From Maricaulis sp034659015 (lineage in GTDB: Bacteria > Pseudomonadota > Alphaproteobacteria > Caulobacterales > Maricaulaceae), in NCBI GenBank assembly GCA_034659015.1, contig JAYEGL010000011.1, positions 182,975 to 246,974 on the forward strand: a stretch of 64,000 nt of DNA. The letters run 5' to 3'. Positions 51,314 to 59,979 of the stretch are shown here, piece after piece. Under the pieces are notes generated by a model. That model ran no database searches, was not told the origin of the DNA, and worked only from the letters and a program-made list of their open reading frames with translations. The translations under genes were made by a program, and so were the position numbers. The stretch's first letter is position 1; every line of letters begins with the position of its first letter.

Positions 51314-53176
51314 ATGCACGCATACCGCACCCATACCTGCGCTCAGCTGCGCAAGGACCATGTCGGCCAGACCGCCCGGATTTCCGGCTGGATCCACCGC
51401 AAGCGCGACCATGGCGGTCTGCTCTTCGTCGACCTGCGCGACCATTACGGTCTGACGCAGGTGGTGCTGGAGCCGGAAAGCCCGCACTTCGAGACGCTCG
51501 AGCGTCTGCGGGTTGAGAGCGTGATCACGGTGACCGGCGAAGTCATTGCGCGTTCGGACGAGACGGTGAATGCCAACCTGCCCACGGGCGAGGTGGAAGT
51601 GCGCCTGGCGGATCTGTCGATCCAGTCGGCAGCCGAGGAACTGCCCTTGCCGGTGTTCGGCGAGCCGGACTGGTCCGAGGAAGTGCGCCTGAAGCACCGC
51701 TATGTCGATCTGCGCCGGGAGAGCCTGCATAAGCGCATCGTGCTGCGTTCGCAGATCATCGACTCGATCCGCCGCCGCATGGTGGACGAAGGCTTCATGG
51801 AGTATCAGACGCCGATCCTGACGGCGTCCTCGCCGGAAGGCGCGCGCGACTTCCTGGTGCCGAGCCGTCTGCATCCGGGCAAGTTCTACGCGCTGCCCCA
51901 GGCGCCGCAGCAGTTCAAGCAGCTGATCATGGTCTCCGGCTTCGACCGCTACTTCCAGATCGCGCCCTGTTTCCGCGACGAGGACGCCCGCGCCGACCGG
52001 GCGCCGGGCGAATTCTACCAGCTCGACATGGAAATGAGCTTCGCCACCCAGCAGGATGTGTTCGACGTGATCGAGCCGGTGATGAAGGGCCTGTTCGACG
52101 AGTTCGCCGACGGCCGTCACGTGCCGGACGAGCCCTTCGTGCAGATCCCGTATTTCGACGCCATCCGCTGGTACGGCTCCGACAAGCCGGACCTGCGCAA
52201 CCCGATCAAGATGCAGGACGTCACCGAGACCTTCCGCGGTTCCGGCTTCAAGGTGTTCGCCGGCATGATCGAGAAGAATCCCAAGGTCGAGGTCTGGGCG
52301 ATCCCGGCCAAGACCGGCGGTTCGCGCGCCTTCTGCGACCGGATGAATTCCTGGGCTCAGAAGGAAGGCCAGCCGGGCCTGGGCTATATCTTCTGGCGTC
52401 ACCGGGGCGGTGAAATCGAAAAAATAAACCAGGATGGCTCGCTCAACGTTACCAATGCAGATCTCGAAGCTGCGGGTCCGATCGCCAAGAATATCGGCGA
52501 GGAGCGGACCGAGGCGCTGCGCCAGCAGCTCGGGCTGGAGGCGGGCGACGCCGTCTTCTTCGCCGCGGGCGATCCGAAGGACTTCCACAGCTTCGCCGGC
52601 AAGGCGCGCGACGTGGTCGGCACCGAGCTGGACCTTTGCGAGAAAGACACGTTCCGCTTCTGCTGGATCGTCGACTTCCCGATGTATGAGTGGGACGAGG
52701 AGAACAAGAAGATCGAGTTCTCCCACAACCCCTTCTCCATGCCGCAGATCGATCCCGACGAATTCCTGGAATTCGACGGGTCCGACGCCGATGCGCTCCT
52801 GAAGCTGAAAGCCTTCCAGTACGACATCGTCTGCAATGGCGTGGAGCTGTCCTCCGGCGCGGTGCGGAACCACCGTCCGGACGTGATGCTGAAAGCCTTC
52901 GCATTCGCCGGCTACGATGCCGAGACGGTGGAAGAGGAGTTCGGCGGCATGCTGAACGCCTTCCGCTACGGTGCGCCGCCGCACGCCGGTATCGCGCCGG
53001 GCGTCGACCGCATCGTCATGCTGCTGGCCGGCGTGGAGAATCTCCGCGAAGTCGTGATGTTCCCGAAGGACCAGCAGGCCCGCGACCTGATGATGAACGC
53101 GCCGGCCGAGGTCGAGGCGAAACAGCTGCGCGAGCTGCACCTGCGCTGCATCGTCACCGAGCCGAAAAAGGACTGA
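51314..53176 (+). CDS. aspS: Aspartyl-tRNA synthetase
   Basis: Class II synthetase of 620 residues from the ATG at 51314. The N-terminal OB-fold (GWIHRKRDHGGLLFVDLRDHYG) binds the anticodon. The class II motif 2 is in FRDEDARADR with EFYQLDMEMSF following, and motif 3 is in GIAPGVDRIVMLLAG. The bacterial GAD insertion lies about residues 295-415. A perfect TTGACA at 51246 could be its -35. The divergent gap to plsC is 236 bp. A strong terminator follows. It is probably the non-discriminating type, by inference, since none of the usual AsnRS signs can be judged here. Confidence 0.97.
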   Translation: MHAYRTHTCAQLRKDHVGQTARISGWIHRKRDHGGLLFVDLRDHYGLTQVVLEPESPHFETLERLRVESVITVTGEVIARSDETVNANLPTGEVEVRLADLSIQSAAEELPLPVFGEPDWSEEVRLKHRYVDLRRESLHKRIVLRSQIIDSIRRRMVDEGFMEYQTPILTASSPEGARDFLVPSRLHPGKFYALPQAPQQFKQLIMVSGFDRYFQIAPCFRDEDARADRAPGEFYQLDMEMSFATQQDVFDVIEPVMKGLFDEFADGRHVPDEPFVQIPYFDAIRWYGSDKPDLRNPIKMQDVTETFRGSGFKVFAGMIEKNPKVEVWAIPAKTGGSRAFCDRMNSWAQKEGQPGLGYIFWRHRGGEIEKINQDGSLNVTNADLEAAGPIAKNIGEERTEALRQQLGLEAGDAVFFAAGDPKDFHSFAGKARDVVGTELDLCEKDTFRFCWIVDFPMYEWDEENKKIEFSHNPFSMPQIDPDEFLEFDGSDADALLKLKAFQYDIVCNGVELSSGAVRNHRPDVMLKAFAFAGYDAETVEEEFGGMLNAFRYGAPPHAGIAPGVDRIVMLLAGVENLREVVMFPKDQQARDLMMNAPAEVEAKQLRELHLRCIVTEPKKD

Positions 53177-53202
53177 CGCCGGCGTCAGCGCCGGCCCGAT
53201 GT

Positions 53203-53232
53203 AAAACGCCGGCCCCGGGGCCGGCGTTTTTC
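53203..53232 (+). terminator. Rho-independent terminator after aspS
   Basis: AAAACGCCGGCCCC is followed directly by its reverse complement GGGGCCGGCGTTTT and then T. The effective loop is about four bases. It lies 26 bases after the stop and faces the convergent pentapeptide gene, so it may serve both strands (the A-run on the left becomes a T-run in the other direction). Confidence 0.9.
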
Positions 53233-53255
53233 GTTCGGATCATGATGTGCCGGGG

Positions 53256-54512
53256 CTAGTTTTCCGGTTCCGGCGGGTGCGGTGTGTCCGGCGGCCTGAC
53301 GCGGAATTCGAAACGGGCCGTATTGCGTGCCCGCTCGATTTCCCGCCGCACCTCGCGCCGCACCTCGATGGCCGTCTCGCGCGCCACATCGCGCTGTTCG
53401 CGTTCGATCTCGCGGCGGGCCCGGTCCGCTTCGCGCAGCATCAGCACGCGTTCGCGTTCGGTCTCGGCCCGCTCGGCAGCACGCTCGCGCTGCATGGCAC
53501 GCAGTTCGCGTTCCGCCCGGGCGATCTCGCGCATCGCCTCGCTGGTCGCCTCGCGAATGGCTTCCCGGTCGAGATCCTCGGCATGCACTTCCAGCGCCTG
53601 GCCGATCTGGGAGAGGACTTCGATGCGGGCATTTTCCAGGGCCTGCAGCTCCATCACGGTTTCCGCGTCGGCATCGCCGCGGAAGCGCAGCACGTAGTGG
53701 TATTCCTCGGCCGGGCTCAGCCCGCTCTCCCCGTCGCCGCCGCAGGCCGGCAGCCGCAGTCCGTCATTGAGCTCTGTGGCCTCGTCGCCGCAGGCGCCGG
53801 AGAGGTTTTCCTTGGTCAGCCCGATCGCGTCCTCGACCCGGGCGGCGGAGAAATTCGTTCCCGCCAGATTGGCGCCGGTGAAGTCGACATCGGTAAGGTC
53901 GGCGCGTTCGAAACTTGATCCGGTCAGATCGGCATTGCGGAAATTGACGTCGACGCCGTGCACTTCGGAGAAGTTCGCCCGTCGCAGTTCGGCGCCGCGG
54001 AAATTCGTGTCGATCAGGTTGGCCCGAAGGAAATTGACCTGGCGCAGGCGCGCATTGGCGAACAGCGTGGAATCGAGATCCGAGCCGATGAAGGTCACGA
54101 AGACCATTTCCGCGCCGGAGAAATCGGCATCGCCGAGATCGGCGGAGGAGAAGTTGACGCGTTCGATCCGCGCCGCGGAAAAGTTGGCCCCGTCCAGAAG
54201 CGCGCGCGAGAAGGTCACGCCGGTCAGGCGCGAGCCCGGCATGTCGACATCGGAAAAATCGGTATCGTTGAACCGGCTTTCCACGATGGTCACGCCGGGC
54301 AGCTCGCTGTCGGCGAAGGTCGCACCCTGGAAATTGGCGCCGATGAAGACGGCGCCGGCCAGGTTCTTGTCGGAAAAGTCCCAGTTCTCGAACTCGCCGC
54401 CGATCGTCAGACCCCGGCGCGGGTGGTCGCCGTCGCCGCCTGCCAGCGCCGGAGACGACGTAAGACAGGAGAGCGCAAACAAGGCCGAGATGACGCGTGT
54501 CGGTGTCCGCAT
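53256..54512 (-). CDS. Secreted pentapeptide-repeat protein with charged coiled-coil tail
   Basis: A 418-residue protein. A signal peptide ends in SSPALAGG. About residues 40-230 consist of pentapeptide repeats of the A(D/N)LXX kind (for example GANFQGATFADSEL, NLIDTNFRGAEL) that would form a right-handed quadrilateral beta helix. A short module GLTKENLSGACGDEATELNDGL then ends in PAC. The last 120 residues are Glu-, Arg- and Ala-rich with heptad-like spacing, a likely coiled coil. The Cys pair may be disulfide bonded. Function unknown. It shares the C-terminal GLT-to-C module with the next gene, 126 bases away. Confidence 0.8.
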   Translation of the reverse strand: MRTPTRVISALFALSCLTSSPALAGGDGDHPRRGLTIGGEFENWDFSDKNLAGAVFIGANFQGATFADSELPGVTIVESRFNDTDFSDVDMPGSRLTGVTFSRALLDGANFSAARIERVNFSSADLGDADFSGAEMVFVTFIGSDLDSTLFANARLRQVNFLRANLIDTNFRGAELRRANFSEVHGVDVNFRNADLTGSSFERADLTDVDFTGANLAGTNFSAARVEDAIGLTKENLSGACGDEATELNDGLRLPACGGDGESGLSPAEEYHYVLRFRGDADAETVMELQALENARIEVLSQIGQALEVHAEDLDREAIREATSEAMREIARAERELRAMQRERAAERAETERERVLMLREADRARREIEREQRDVARETAIEVRREVRREIERARNTARFEFRVRPPDTPHPPEPEN

Positions 54513-54618
54513 ATCCCCTCAGATACGGCAGTCGACGGGCGAGTTCGACTTAATTCACAGTAACCCCGGCGTATATCGTATGAAGACAATACGGCTTTGG
54601 CCAGCCGTCCGGCCTTGT

Positions 54619-54637
54619 CTGCGAACAATGTTCGCAG
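54619..54637. promoter_or_regulatory. 19-bp perfect dyad between the two pentapeptide genes
   Basis: CTGCGAACAATGTTCGCAG is a perfect 9-bp inverted repeat around a central A. It starts 1 base past the stop of the small pentapeptide gene and lies 107 bases upstream of the larger one, both read from the minus strand. No T-run follows, so it is more like an operator than a terminator. The GAAC-AAT-GTTC core recalls LexA-type boxes, but the spacing is 3 rather than the usual. Confidence 0.45.
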
Positions 54638-54638
54638 G

Positions 54639-55127
54639 TCAGTCGCAGCGCCGGATATGCAGGCCGGCCGGCAGTTCGGTCGACGCATCGCCGCAGGCCG
54701 TATCGAGCTGGGCCTGGGTCAGGCCACGCGCGGTTCCCAGTTCCGCGCCGGACAGGTTGGCCCCGTCGAGGCGCGCGCCCGTCATGTCGGCGCTGTGCAG
54801 ATAGGCGCCCACGAGGTTGGCCCGTGTCAGGTCGGCATGGCGGAAGCTGGCCGCAGTAAAACGCCCGCCGAACATGTTGGCGACCGACAGGTTGGCGTTG
54901 TCGAAACGGGCACGGTTCATCGTTGCCAGGGCCAGCGTTGCCTGGCGAAGGCGCGAACCGGACAGGTCGACGCCGGGCAGGTCGCGATAGGACAGATCGG
55001 CCTGGAACAGGTTGCAGCCGGGGCAGGACTGGCCCGACTGGACCCGGGCGATCTGGGCCGCATCCTGGGCGTGGGCCGTCGTGCCGAGGGCCAGGATTGC
55101 AAGGGCGGCAAGCCAAATCCGTATCAT
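54639..55127 (-). CDS. Small secreted pentapeptide-repeat protein
   Basis: A 162-residue protein starting at the ATG at 55127, with a signal peptide ending TTAHAQD. A leading segment with CPGCNLFQADLSYRDLPGVDLSGSRL (split: Cys pair then repeats) is followed by pentapeptide repeats to about residue 130, then GLTQAQLDTACGDASTELPAGL and a final Cys. This end module matches the larger protein next door. Pentapeptide-repeat folds can mimic DNA or bind partners, but no target is evident. It lies 55 bases downstream of the NrdJ-like gene on the same strand. Confidence 0.82.
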   Translation of the reverse strand: MIRIWLAALAILALGTTAHAQDAAQIARVQSGQSCPGCNLFQADLSYRDLPGVDLSGSRLRQATLALATMNRARFDNANLSVANMFGGRFTAASFRHADLTRANLVGAYLHSADMTGARLDGANLSGAELGTARGLTQAQLDTACGDASTELPAGLHIRRCD

Positions 55128-55182
55128 TGTGGAACGCTCCGAACTGTCTGTCCGGCAGGCAAGCAAGCGCCGCGCCGCGCGC

Positions 55183-58146
55183 TCACGCACCGCTGTCCGG
55201 ATCGGTCCAGCCGCAGGCATCGCATTGGCGCGTCTCGTCCTCGCTGCCGGCCACGGTAAAGTGTCCGCATTCCGGGCAGGGATCGCCGGAATAGGCTGCA
55301 ATATCGCGCGATGTCGAGCGGCTGACCGAATGGTCTTCCAGCTCGTAATGTCCGCCCTGCCCATCGCCGTCGCCGCGGGCACCGGCGGCCTTGCGGGGCG
55401 CATTGGCGAACATCAGGATATTGTCCGGCACCTGGCCGCGCGAGAAGCCGCGGGAGATGAATTTGGCGGCGTCTTCCTGGGCCAGCTTTTCCTGTTCCAC
55501 GCCCTTGCCCAGCCCGCCGGGATCGGCCCGGTCGGGCGAAACCTCGGCCAGGTCCTCGCGGCCGAGATAGGACACGCCCAGCTCGCGGAAGAGATAGTCC
55601 AGAATGGAGGTGGCCTGCTGGATGGAATCGTTGCCTTCCACCGGGCCGGCCGGTTCGAAACGCGTATAGACGAAGGCGTCGACATATTCCTCCAGCGGCA
55701 CGCCGTATTGCAGGCCGATCGAGATCGCGATGGCGAAATTGTTCATCAGCGAACGGAAGGCCGCGCCTTCCTTGTGCATGTCGATGAAGATCTCGCCCAG
55801 CTCGCCATCGTCGAACTCGCCGGTATGCAGATAGACCTTGTGGCCGCCCACCGTGGCTTTCTGGATATAGCCCTTGCGGCGGTCGGGCAGTTTGCGGCGG
55901 GCTGCCGGTTTCTCGACCACCCGCTCCACCGTGCGCTCCACAATGCGTTCCTGGACCTGAGGCTGGGTCTCGGCGGCATAGTCGCCCTTGTCGAAATCGA
56001 TCGCCGGCAGAAGATCGAAGAGCCCGGAGGCGGTCCGGCGCATGTCGAGCTGGCGCAGGCCGAGCGCGGCGCCGGTGTCGATGAGGGCGGCGACATCGTC
56101 GATCGTGGCGTCGCCCTCCAGTTCGAGCGAAATGGCGCAGGCGCCCTCGATCTGCTGTTCCACGGCATGGGCCATGCGCATGCGGCCCTCGGCCGAGACC
56201 GGTTCGAACACGGCGCGGATATCGGGCGCAAGGCCCGGCGCGTCGTAGAGCTCGCCCGTGCCCTGGGCGTGCCGGTCGGCGGCGGCAATATCGGCATCGG
56301 TAAAGCCGAGCGCATGGCACAGCGAAGCGCCTTGCGCCTCGATCACATCGGACGGCAGGCCCAGTTCGCGGCACACCCTGTCGCCCAGCGTCCAGCGATT
56401 GAGGGCATGGCGCACCGAAGCGCCTTCACCGATCGAATCCTCGAGTCGTTCCAGTACCTCAACCGGGACGCCGCGCTCGAGAAGCGCTTCGCAGGACAGG
56501 GCGGGCGCCCCGTTCAGCGTGCCGTGTCCGGCGGCGTGATCCTCGGCCTGTTCGATCTGGCCCGGGGTGAGACCCAGCGTTTCCAGTCCGCGGCGCGCGC
56601 TGTCGCGCAGGACGCGGCCGCCGCCGAACGTGTCGCCGGACATCGTGGTCGCTCCGACGACGGGCGCAGCGCCGTCGCTGTCATTGTCGAACAGGCCCGC
56701 AATCGCCGCATCGGCCGGGCCGCAGGCCAGAACGACCGCCGGGCGGGCCAGGGCCGCCTTGGGCAGGAAGGGCTCTGCGGCGGCATCCAGGCGATCCGCC
56801 ACGCCGGCGAGCGCTTCGGGCAGCGTGTCGAGGTCGATCTGCGGACCCAGGCCCGGCGCGCCGGCGCCGGTGCGGGCCGCGGCATCGCGCAAGGCCAGCG
56901 TAGCCAGGCGGGCCAGGGCTGCGGCGGCGGTGCGGCCGGTATCGCTGTCATAGACCAGCCCGCACGCAGTGAGCGTCGCGCCCAGCCCGGTCAGGCTGAC
57001 CGTGCCGGCGGCGGCGGCCGTCTTCGGTGCGCTCAGTGCCAGTGCTGCGGCCCAGTAGCGCACGGCGTCGAACATCAGTTCGGCGTCGAACCGGTTGTCG
57101 GCATCCAGGAAGGCCGGCAGATTCACGAAGACCGTCGGGCCGGCCGTTTGAGGGCTTTCATGGAAGGCCAGGGCAGGCGTGCCGAAACTCCAGACGGTGC
57201 GCGCGATGCCGGTGCGGAAATCGCGGGCCCGCACACTGCCGCCATCGCCGTCGAAACTCCAGGCCTCGTCCTCGCGGATCGCGTCGGCCAGGGCCGGGGG
57301 AATGTGGAGCAGGGCTTTGCGCTGCGGCACCGGATCGGGAATGAGCGCGCCCAGCGCATCGTCGCCGGTGCCCTGGCGGGCCAGGGAGAGGGCGCGTTCC
57401 ACGGCCTCCTCGGGGACGCCGTCCTTCAGGGCGCGGCGCATGGCACGGGCGAGGGCGGCATTGCGGCGGGGGTCGAAACAGTCCTCGGGCTCGCCGGAAC
57501 AGCGCCGGCACGCCTCGCCGATGGCTTCCAGCCGCTCGCGGGTCACCCGGGCGCCGACCTCGAGAACCGAGCCGCGCAGGGCGGTTTCCGCAACGCGGCG
57601 CAATTGGCCCGGCGCCGTCCGGGCGGCGGCCCGGATCTGTAGCGGGGTCTCTTCGGCGGCCGGCGGTTCCGGCGTATCGCCATAGGCCCAGTCGACACCG
57701 CCTTCCGCGATCAGATTGGCATCGGGCACGACATAACGGCCGGTCACGCTCGCGGCGAGTTCACGGGCGAAGGCCTCGGCGGTTTCCGGTGTGTCGAACG
57801 CGCCCTGGCGCGCGGCCGACCAGGCCAGGGATCCGGCCAGGCGCGTTGTGACCGCCTCCAGCCCGCTTTCGGTGACGCGGGTCTCGTCGTCGGCGATATG
57901 CGGGGTGAGGCTGCCGATCACCTTGACGCCGGGCTTGGGCTTGGTGCGCAGCGGGCGCGGCGTGGTCAGAAGGTCGGCGAGGGTCTGGGCGGCATTGGCG
58001 CTCCAGGCGGCGGGGACGGTGATGCTGCGTGTGGTGGTGTCGAGCTCGGGATCGCTCCCGGCTCCCGCCAGCACGTCGCGCGTGTCCGGGGCATGGCGCT
58101 CGCTGTCGCGGGACAGCGCATTCGCGAAATGTTCGAAGACTTCCAT
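55183..58146 (-). CDS. Degenerate B12-dependent ribonucleotide reductase-like protein with TSCPD domain
   Basis: A 987-residue protein from the ATG at 58146 (GGTGGAG ahead). The C-terminal part is closely like NrdJ: RRKLPDRRKGYIQKATVGGH at 750, then the TSCPD domain to about 870, then a Cys ribbon CPEC...CDAC at about 957-978. Upstream the frame still follows NrdJ in outline: residues 337-410 contain FVNLPAFLDADNRFDAELMFDAVRYW (in part) and LTGLGATLTACGLVYDSDTGR, which match the region after the thiyl-radical motif, but NPCSEY is not there (HESPQTAGPTVF instead). It is therefore a likely pseudoenzyme or re-purposed relative. The function is unknown. Confidence 0.78.
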   Translation of the reverse strand: MEVFEHFANALSRDSERHAPDTRDVLAGAGSDPELDTTTRSITVPAAWSANAAQTLADLLTTPRPLRTKPKPGVKVIGSLTPHIADDETRVTESGLEAVTTRLAGSLAWSAARQGAFDTPETAEAFARELAASVTGRYVVPDANLIAEGGVDWAYGDTPEPPAAEETPLQIRAAARTAPGQLRRVAETALRGSVLEVGARVTRERLEAIGEACRRCSGEPEDCFDPRRNAALARAMRRALKDGVPEEAVERALSLARQGTGDDALGALIPDPVPQRKALLHIPPALADAIREDEAWSFDGDGGSVRARDFRTGIARTVWSFGTPALAFHESPQTAGPTVFVNLPAFLDADNRFDAELMFDAVRYWAAALALSAPKTAAAAGTVSLTGLGATLTACGLVYDSDTGRTAAAALARLATLALRDAAARTGAGAPGLGPQIDLDTLPEALAGVADRLDAAAEPFLPKAALARPAVVLACGPADAAIAGLFDNDSDGAAPVVGATTMSGDTFGGGRVLRDSARRGLETLGLTPGQIEQAEDHAAGHGTLNGAPALSCEALLERGVPVEVLERLEDSIGEGASVRHALNRWTLGDRVCRELGLPSDVIEAQGASLCHALGFTDADIAAADRHAQGTGELYDAPGLAPDIRAVFEPVSAEGRMRMAHAVEQQIEGACAISLELEGDATIDDVAALIDTGAALGLRQLDMRRTASGLFDLLPAIDFDKGDYAAETQPQVQERIVERTVERVVEKPAARRKLPDRRKGYIQKATVGGHKVYLHTGEFDDGELGEIFIDMHKEGAAFRSLMNNFAIAISIGLQYGVPLEEYVDAFVYTRFEPAGPVEGNDSIQQATSILDYLFRELGVSYLGREDLAEVSPDRADPGGLGKGVEQEKLAQEDAAKFISRGFSRGQVPDNILMFANAPRKAAGARGDGDGQGGHYELEDHSVSRSTSRDIAAYSGDPCPECGHFTVAGSEDETRQCDACGWTDPDSGA

Positions 58147-58363
58147 CGCTCCACCCTCAGACCGCCGGACCCTGGTTTGGTTTCCCGCGATGTGCTCGCG
58201 AATCGCCCGGTATTCCGGCCAGTCTACCGCGCCCGGCGGCGCGTCAGAAGCCTTGGCGCAAGAGGCCTGCGACACGTCGTAGCCGCGTTCGGCACTGGAC
58301 CCGTCCGCTTCCCGCGGGCATATAGGCGCAAAGCCTGTCTCGACCGACTCGGAGCCGCTGACA

Positions 58364-58774
58364 ATGTTCGGAACGATCGCCAAGATTTTCGTCTGGTGGA
58401 AGGACGCCACGCCGGGAACCCTGCTCACGCTTGCCATGCGCGGCGCGAAGAAGGTGGGCGAGGACGAATACGGCAATCGCTATTTCGAGGAGCGCGGCAC
58501 GACGGGGCCGGACGGCAACAAGCGCCGCTGGGTGGTCTACAAGGGCTATGCCGACGCTTCGCGCGTTCCCTCGGACTGGCACGGATGGCTGCACCACACG
58601 TTCGAGGAGGCGCCGAGCGAAAAGCCGCTGCGCCGCCAGCCCTGGGAAAAGGATCACTATCCCAACCTCACAGGCACGGTGTACGCCTACCGTCCGTCGG
58701 GCAGCATCCTGACGCCGGAGGGCCGGCAGGCCGCGTCGGCCGATTACGAGGCCTGGTCGCCGGACGAGGCCTGA
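58364..58774 (+). CDS. NADH:ubiquinone oxidoreductase accessory subunit, NDUFA12 family
   Basis: A 136-residue protein with the NDUFA12 (17.2 kDa, B17.2) pattern: VGEDEYGNRYFEE, then RRWVVYKGYADASRVPSDWHGWLHHTF (split) and the later YPNLTGTVYAYRP. This is an accessory complex I subunit found in alphaproteobacteria and mitochondria. It is separated from the core nuo genes, none of which lie in the window. The 217-bp gap upstream contains a TATAGG near 58319 as a possible -10. The DUF2155 gene follows by 77 bases, the usual alphaproteobacterial neighbour. Confidence 0.93.
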   Translation: MFGTIAKIFVWWKDATPGTLLTLAMRGAKKVGEDEYGNRYFEERGTTGPDGNKRRWVVYKGYADASRVPSDWHGWLHHTFEEAPSEKPLRRQPWEKDHYPNLTGTVYAYRPSGSILTPEGRQAASADYEAWSPDEA

Positions 58775-58851
58775 TCTGGGCCTGATCGGGGCCCGATCCC
58801 GCCGCCGGTTCGCCTCGACACCGTCTCAATTGTGTGGGCAGAGTGCGCGTC

Positions 58852-59340
58852 ATGAATACCGCTATCACCGCCTTTCTGCTGTCGCTGGGACTGGCCGTAT
58901 CGGCCGCGGCCCAGGACGACAGTGCCGCGCCGGCGTCCGGCAGCTCTCAGGAAGCACGCGACGCCGTCGCCGACAGGATGCGCCGCGACGATCCCGACGC
59001 GCGCGAGGACGAGGAATTGTCGAGCGAGCCGGGCAGCATTGTCGTGCTGCGCGGGCTGGACAAGGTGACCGCCCGCACGCGGGATTTCGAGATCGAGATC
59101 GGCGATACGGTCCAGTTCGGATCGCTCGCCATCACGGCGCAGTATTGCCGCAAGCGTCCGCCGGAAGAGACGCCGGAAACCTATGCCTTCCTGCAGGTCC
59201 GCGACCGGCGCACCGACGGGTTCGGTGTGGATGTCCAGGGCGAGCAGATCTTCTCCGGCTGGATGTTCGCCTCGCGGCCGGCCCAGAACCCGCTGGAACA
59301 TCCCGTCTATGACGTCTGGGTGCTCGACTGCAGGGCCTGA
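58852..59340 (+). CDS. Secreted DUF2155 domain protein
   Basis: A 162-residue protein with a signal peptide ending AVSAAAQ and an acidic, low-complexity section to about 60. The DUF2155 domain has VVLRGLDKVTARTRDFEIEIGD, then AQYCRKRPPEETPETYAF and a C-terminal VYDVWVLDC. Its function is unknown. It commonly follows the NDUFA12 gene in alphaproteobacteria. The ATG at 58852 is chosen; a GTG at 58834 is in frame. Its last 34 bases overlap the 3' end of the convergent aat. Confidence 0.88.
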   Translation: MNTAITAFLLSLGLAVSAAAQDDSAAPASGSSQEARDAVADRMRRDDPDAREDEELSSEPGSIVVLRGLDKVTARTRDFEIEIGDTVQFGSLAITAQYCRKRPPEETPETYAFLQVRDRRTDGFGVDVQGEQIFSGWMFASRPAQNPLEHPVYDVWVLDCRA

Positions 59341-59957
59341 GCGCCGCTCATCCCCTCCGGCACGGCCGGAAACCCCGTTTCGATCATCAACGCGTCGCCC
59401 AGGCGCATCCGGTAGATGTCGCGCGGTACCGTGATCGCGCCGAAGCGTTCCAGGTGTTCGGTGGTGAACTGCGTGTCCAGCAGGATATAGCCCCCGCGGC
59501 GCAGCTGGGCGACGAGGTGGACCAGCGCCACTTTCGACGCGTCCGTGCGATGCGAGAACATGCTTTCCCCGAAAAAGGCGCCGCCCAGTGCGACGCCGTA
59601 GAGCCCGCCGGCCAGTTCGCCGTCCCGCCAGCACTCCACCGAGTGCGCGAAACCCAGATTGTGGAGTTCGAAATAGAGGCTGAGGATGCCGTCGTTGATC
59701 CAGGTTTCCTCACGCCCCGGTGCGGGCGCGGCGCAGCCCCGGACCACATCGCGGAAGGCCGTGTTGTAGCGCACCTCGTAGACGTCCCGGCGGACCGTCT
59801 TGCGCAGGCTGCGGGGAATGTGGAGACCGTCGAGCGGGATCACGCCGCGCTCGTCCGGGTCGAGCAGGTAGATCCGCGGATCGTCGCGCCCCTCGGCCAT
59901 CGGGAAGACGCCGCGGGCATAGCATTCGATCAGGTCTTCCGCTCCGAACCCGCGCAT
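59307..59957 (-). CDS. aat: Leucyl/phenylalanyl-tRNA--protein transferase
   Basis: N-end rule enzyme that adds Leu or Phe to proteins with N-terminal Arg or Lys. The protein has 216 residues. YARGVFPMAEGRDDPRIYLLDPDERGVIPLD-like text near the start (split by the conserved W-to-L changes), NDGILSLYFELHNLGFAHSVECW, and GGLYGVALGGAFFGESMFS are standard. It ends inside the DUF2155 gene on the other strand. It lies 22 bases downstream of accC. Confidence 0.95.
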   Translation of the reverse strand: MRGFGAEDLIECYARGVFPMAEGRDDPRIYLLDPDERGVIPLDGLHIPRSLRKTVRRDVYEVRYNTAFRDVVRGCAAPAPGREETWINDGILSLYFELHNLGFAHSVECWRDGELAGGLYGVALGGAFFGESMFSHRTDASKVALVHLVAQLRRGGYILLDTQFTTEHLERFGAITVPRDIYRMRLGDALMIETGFPAVPEGMSGAQALQSSTQTS

Positions 59958-59979
59958 CGGGCCTCCGCCGTCGTCGCGG

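Noticed and set aside
55012..57642. An 876-codon open frame on the plus strand
   Set aside because: It is opposite the NrdJ-like gene. It has low-complexity Gly/Ala/Arg composition and no recognised domain.
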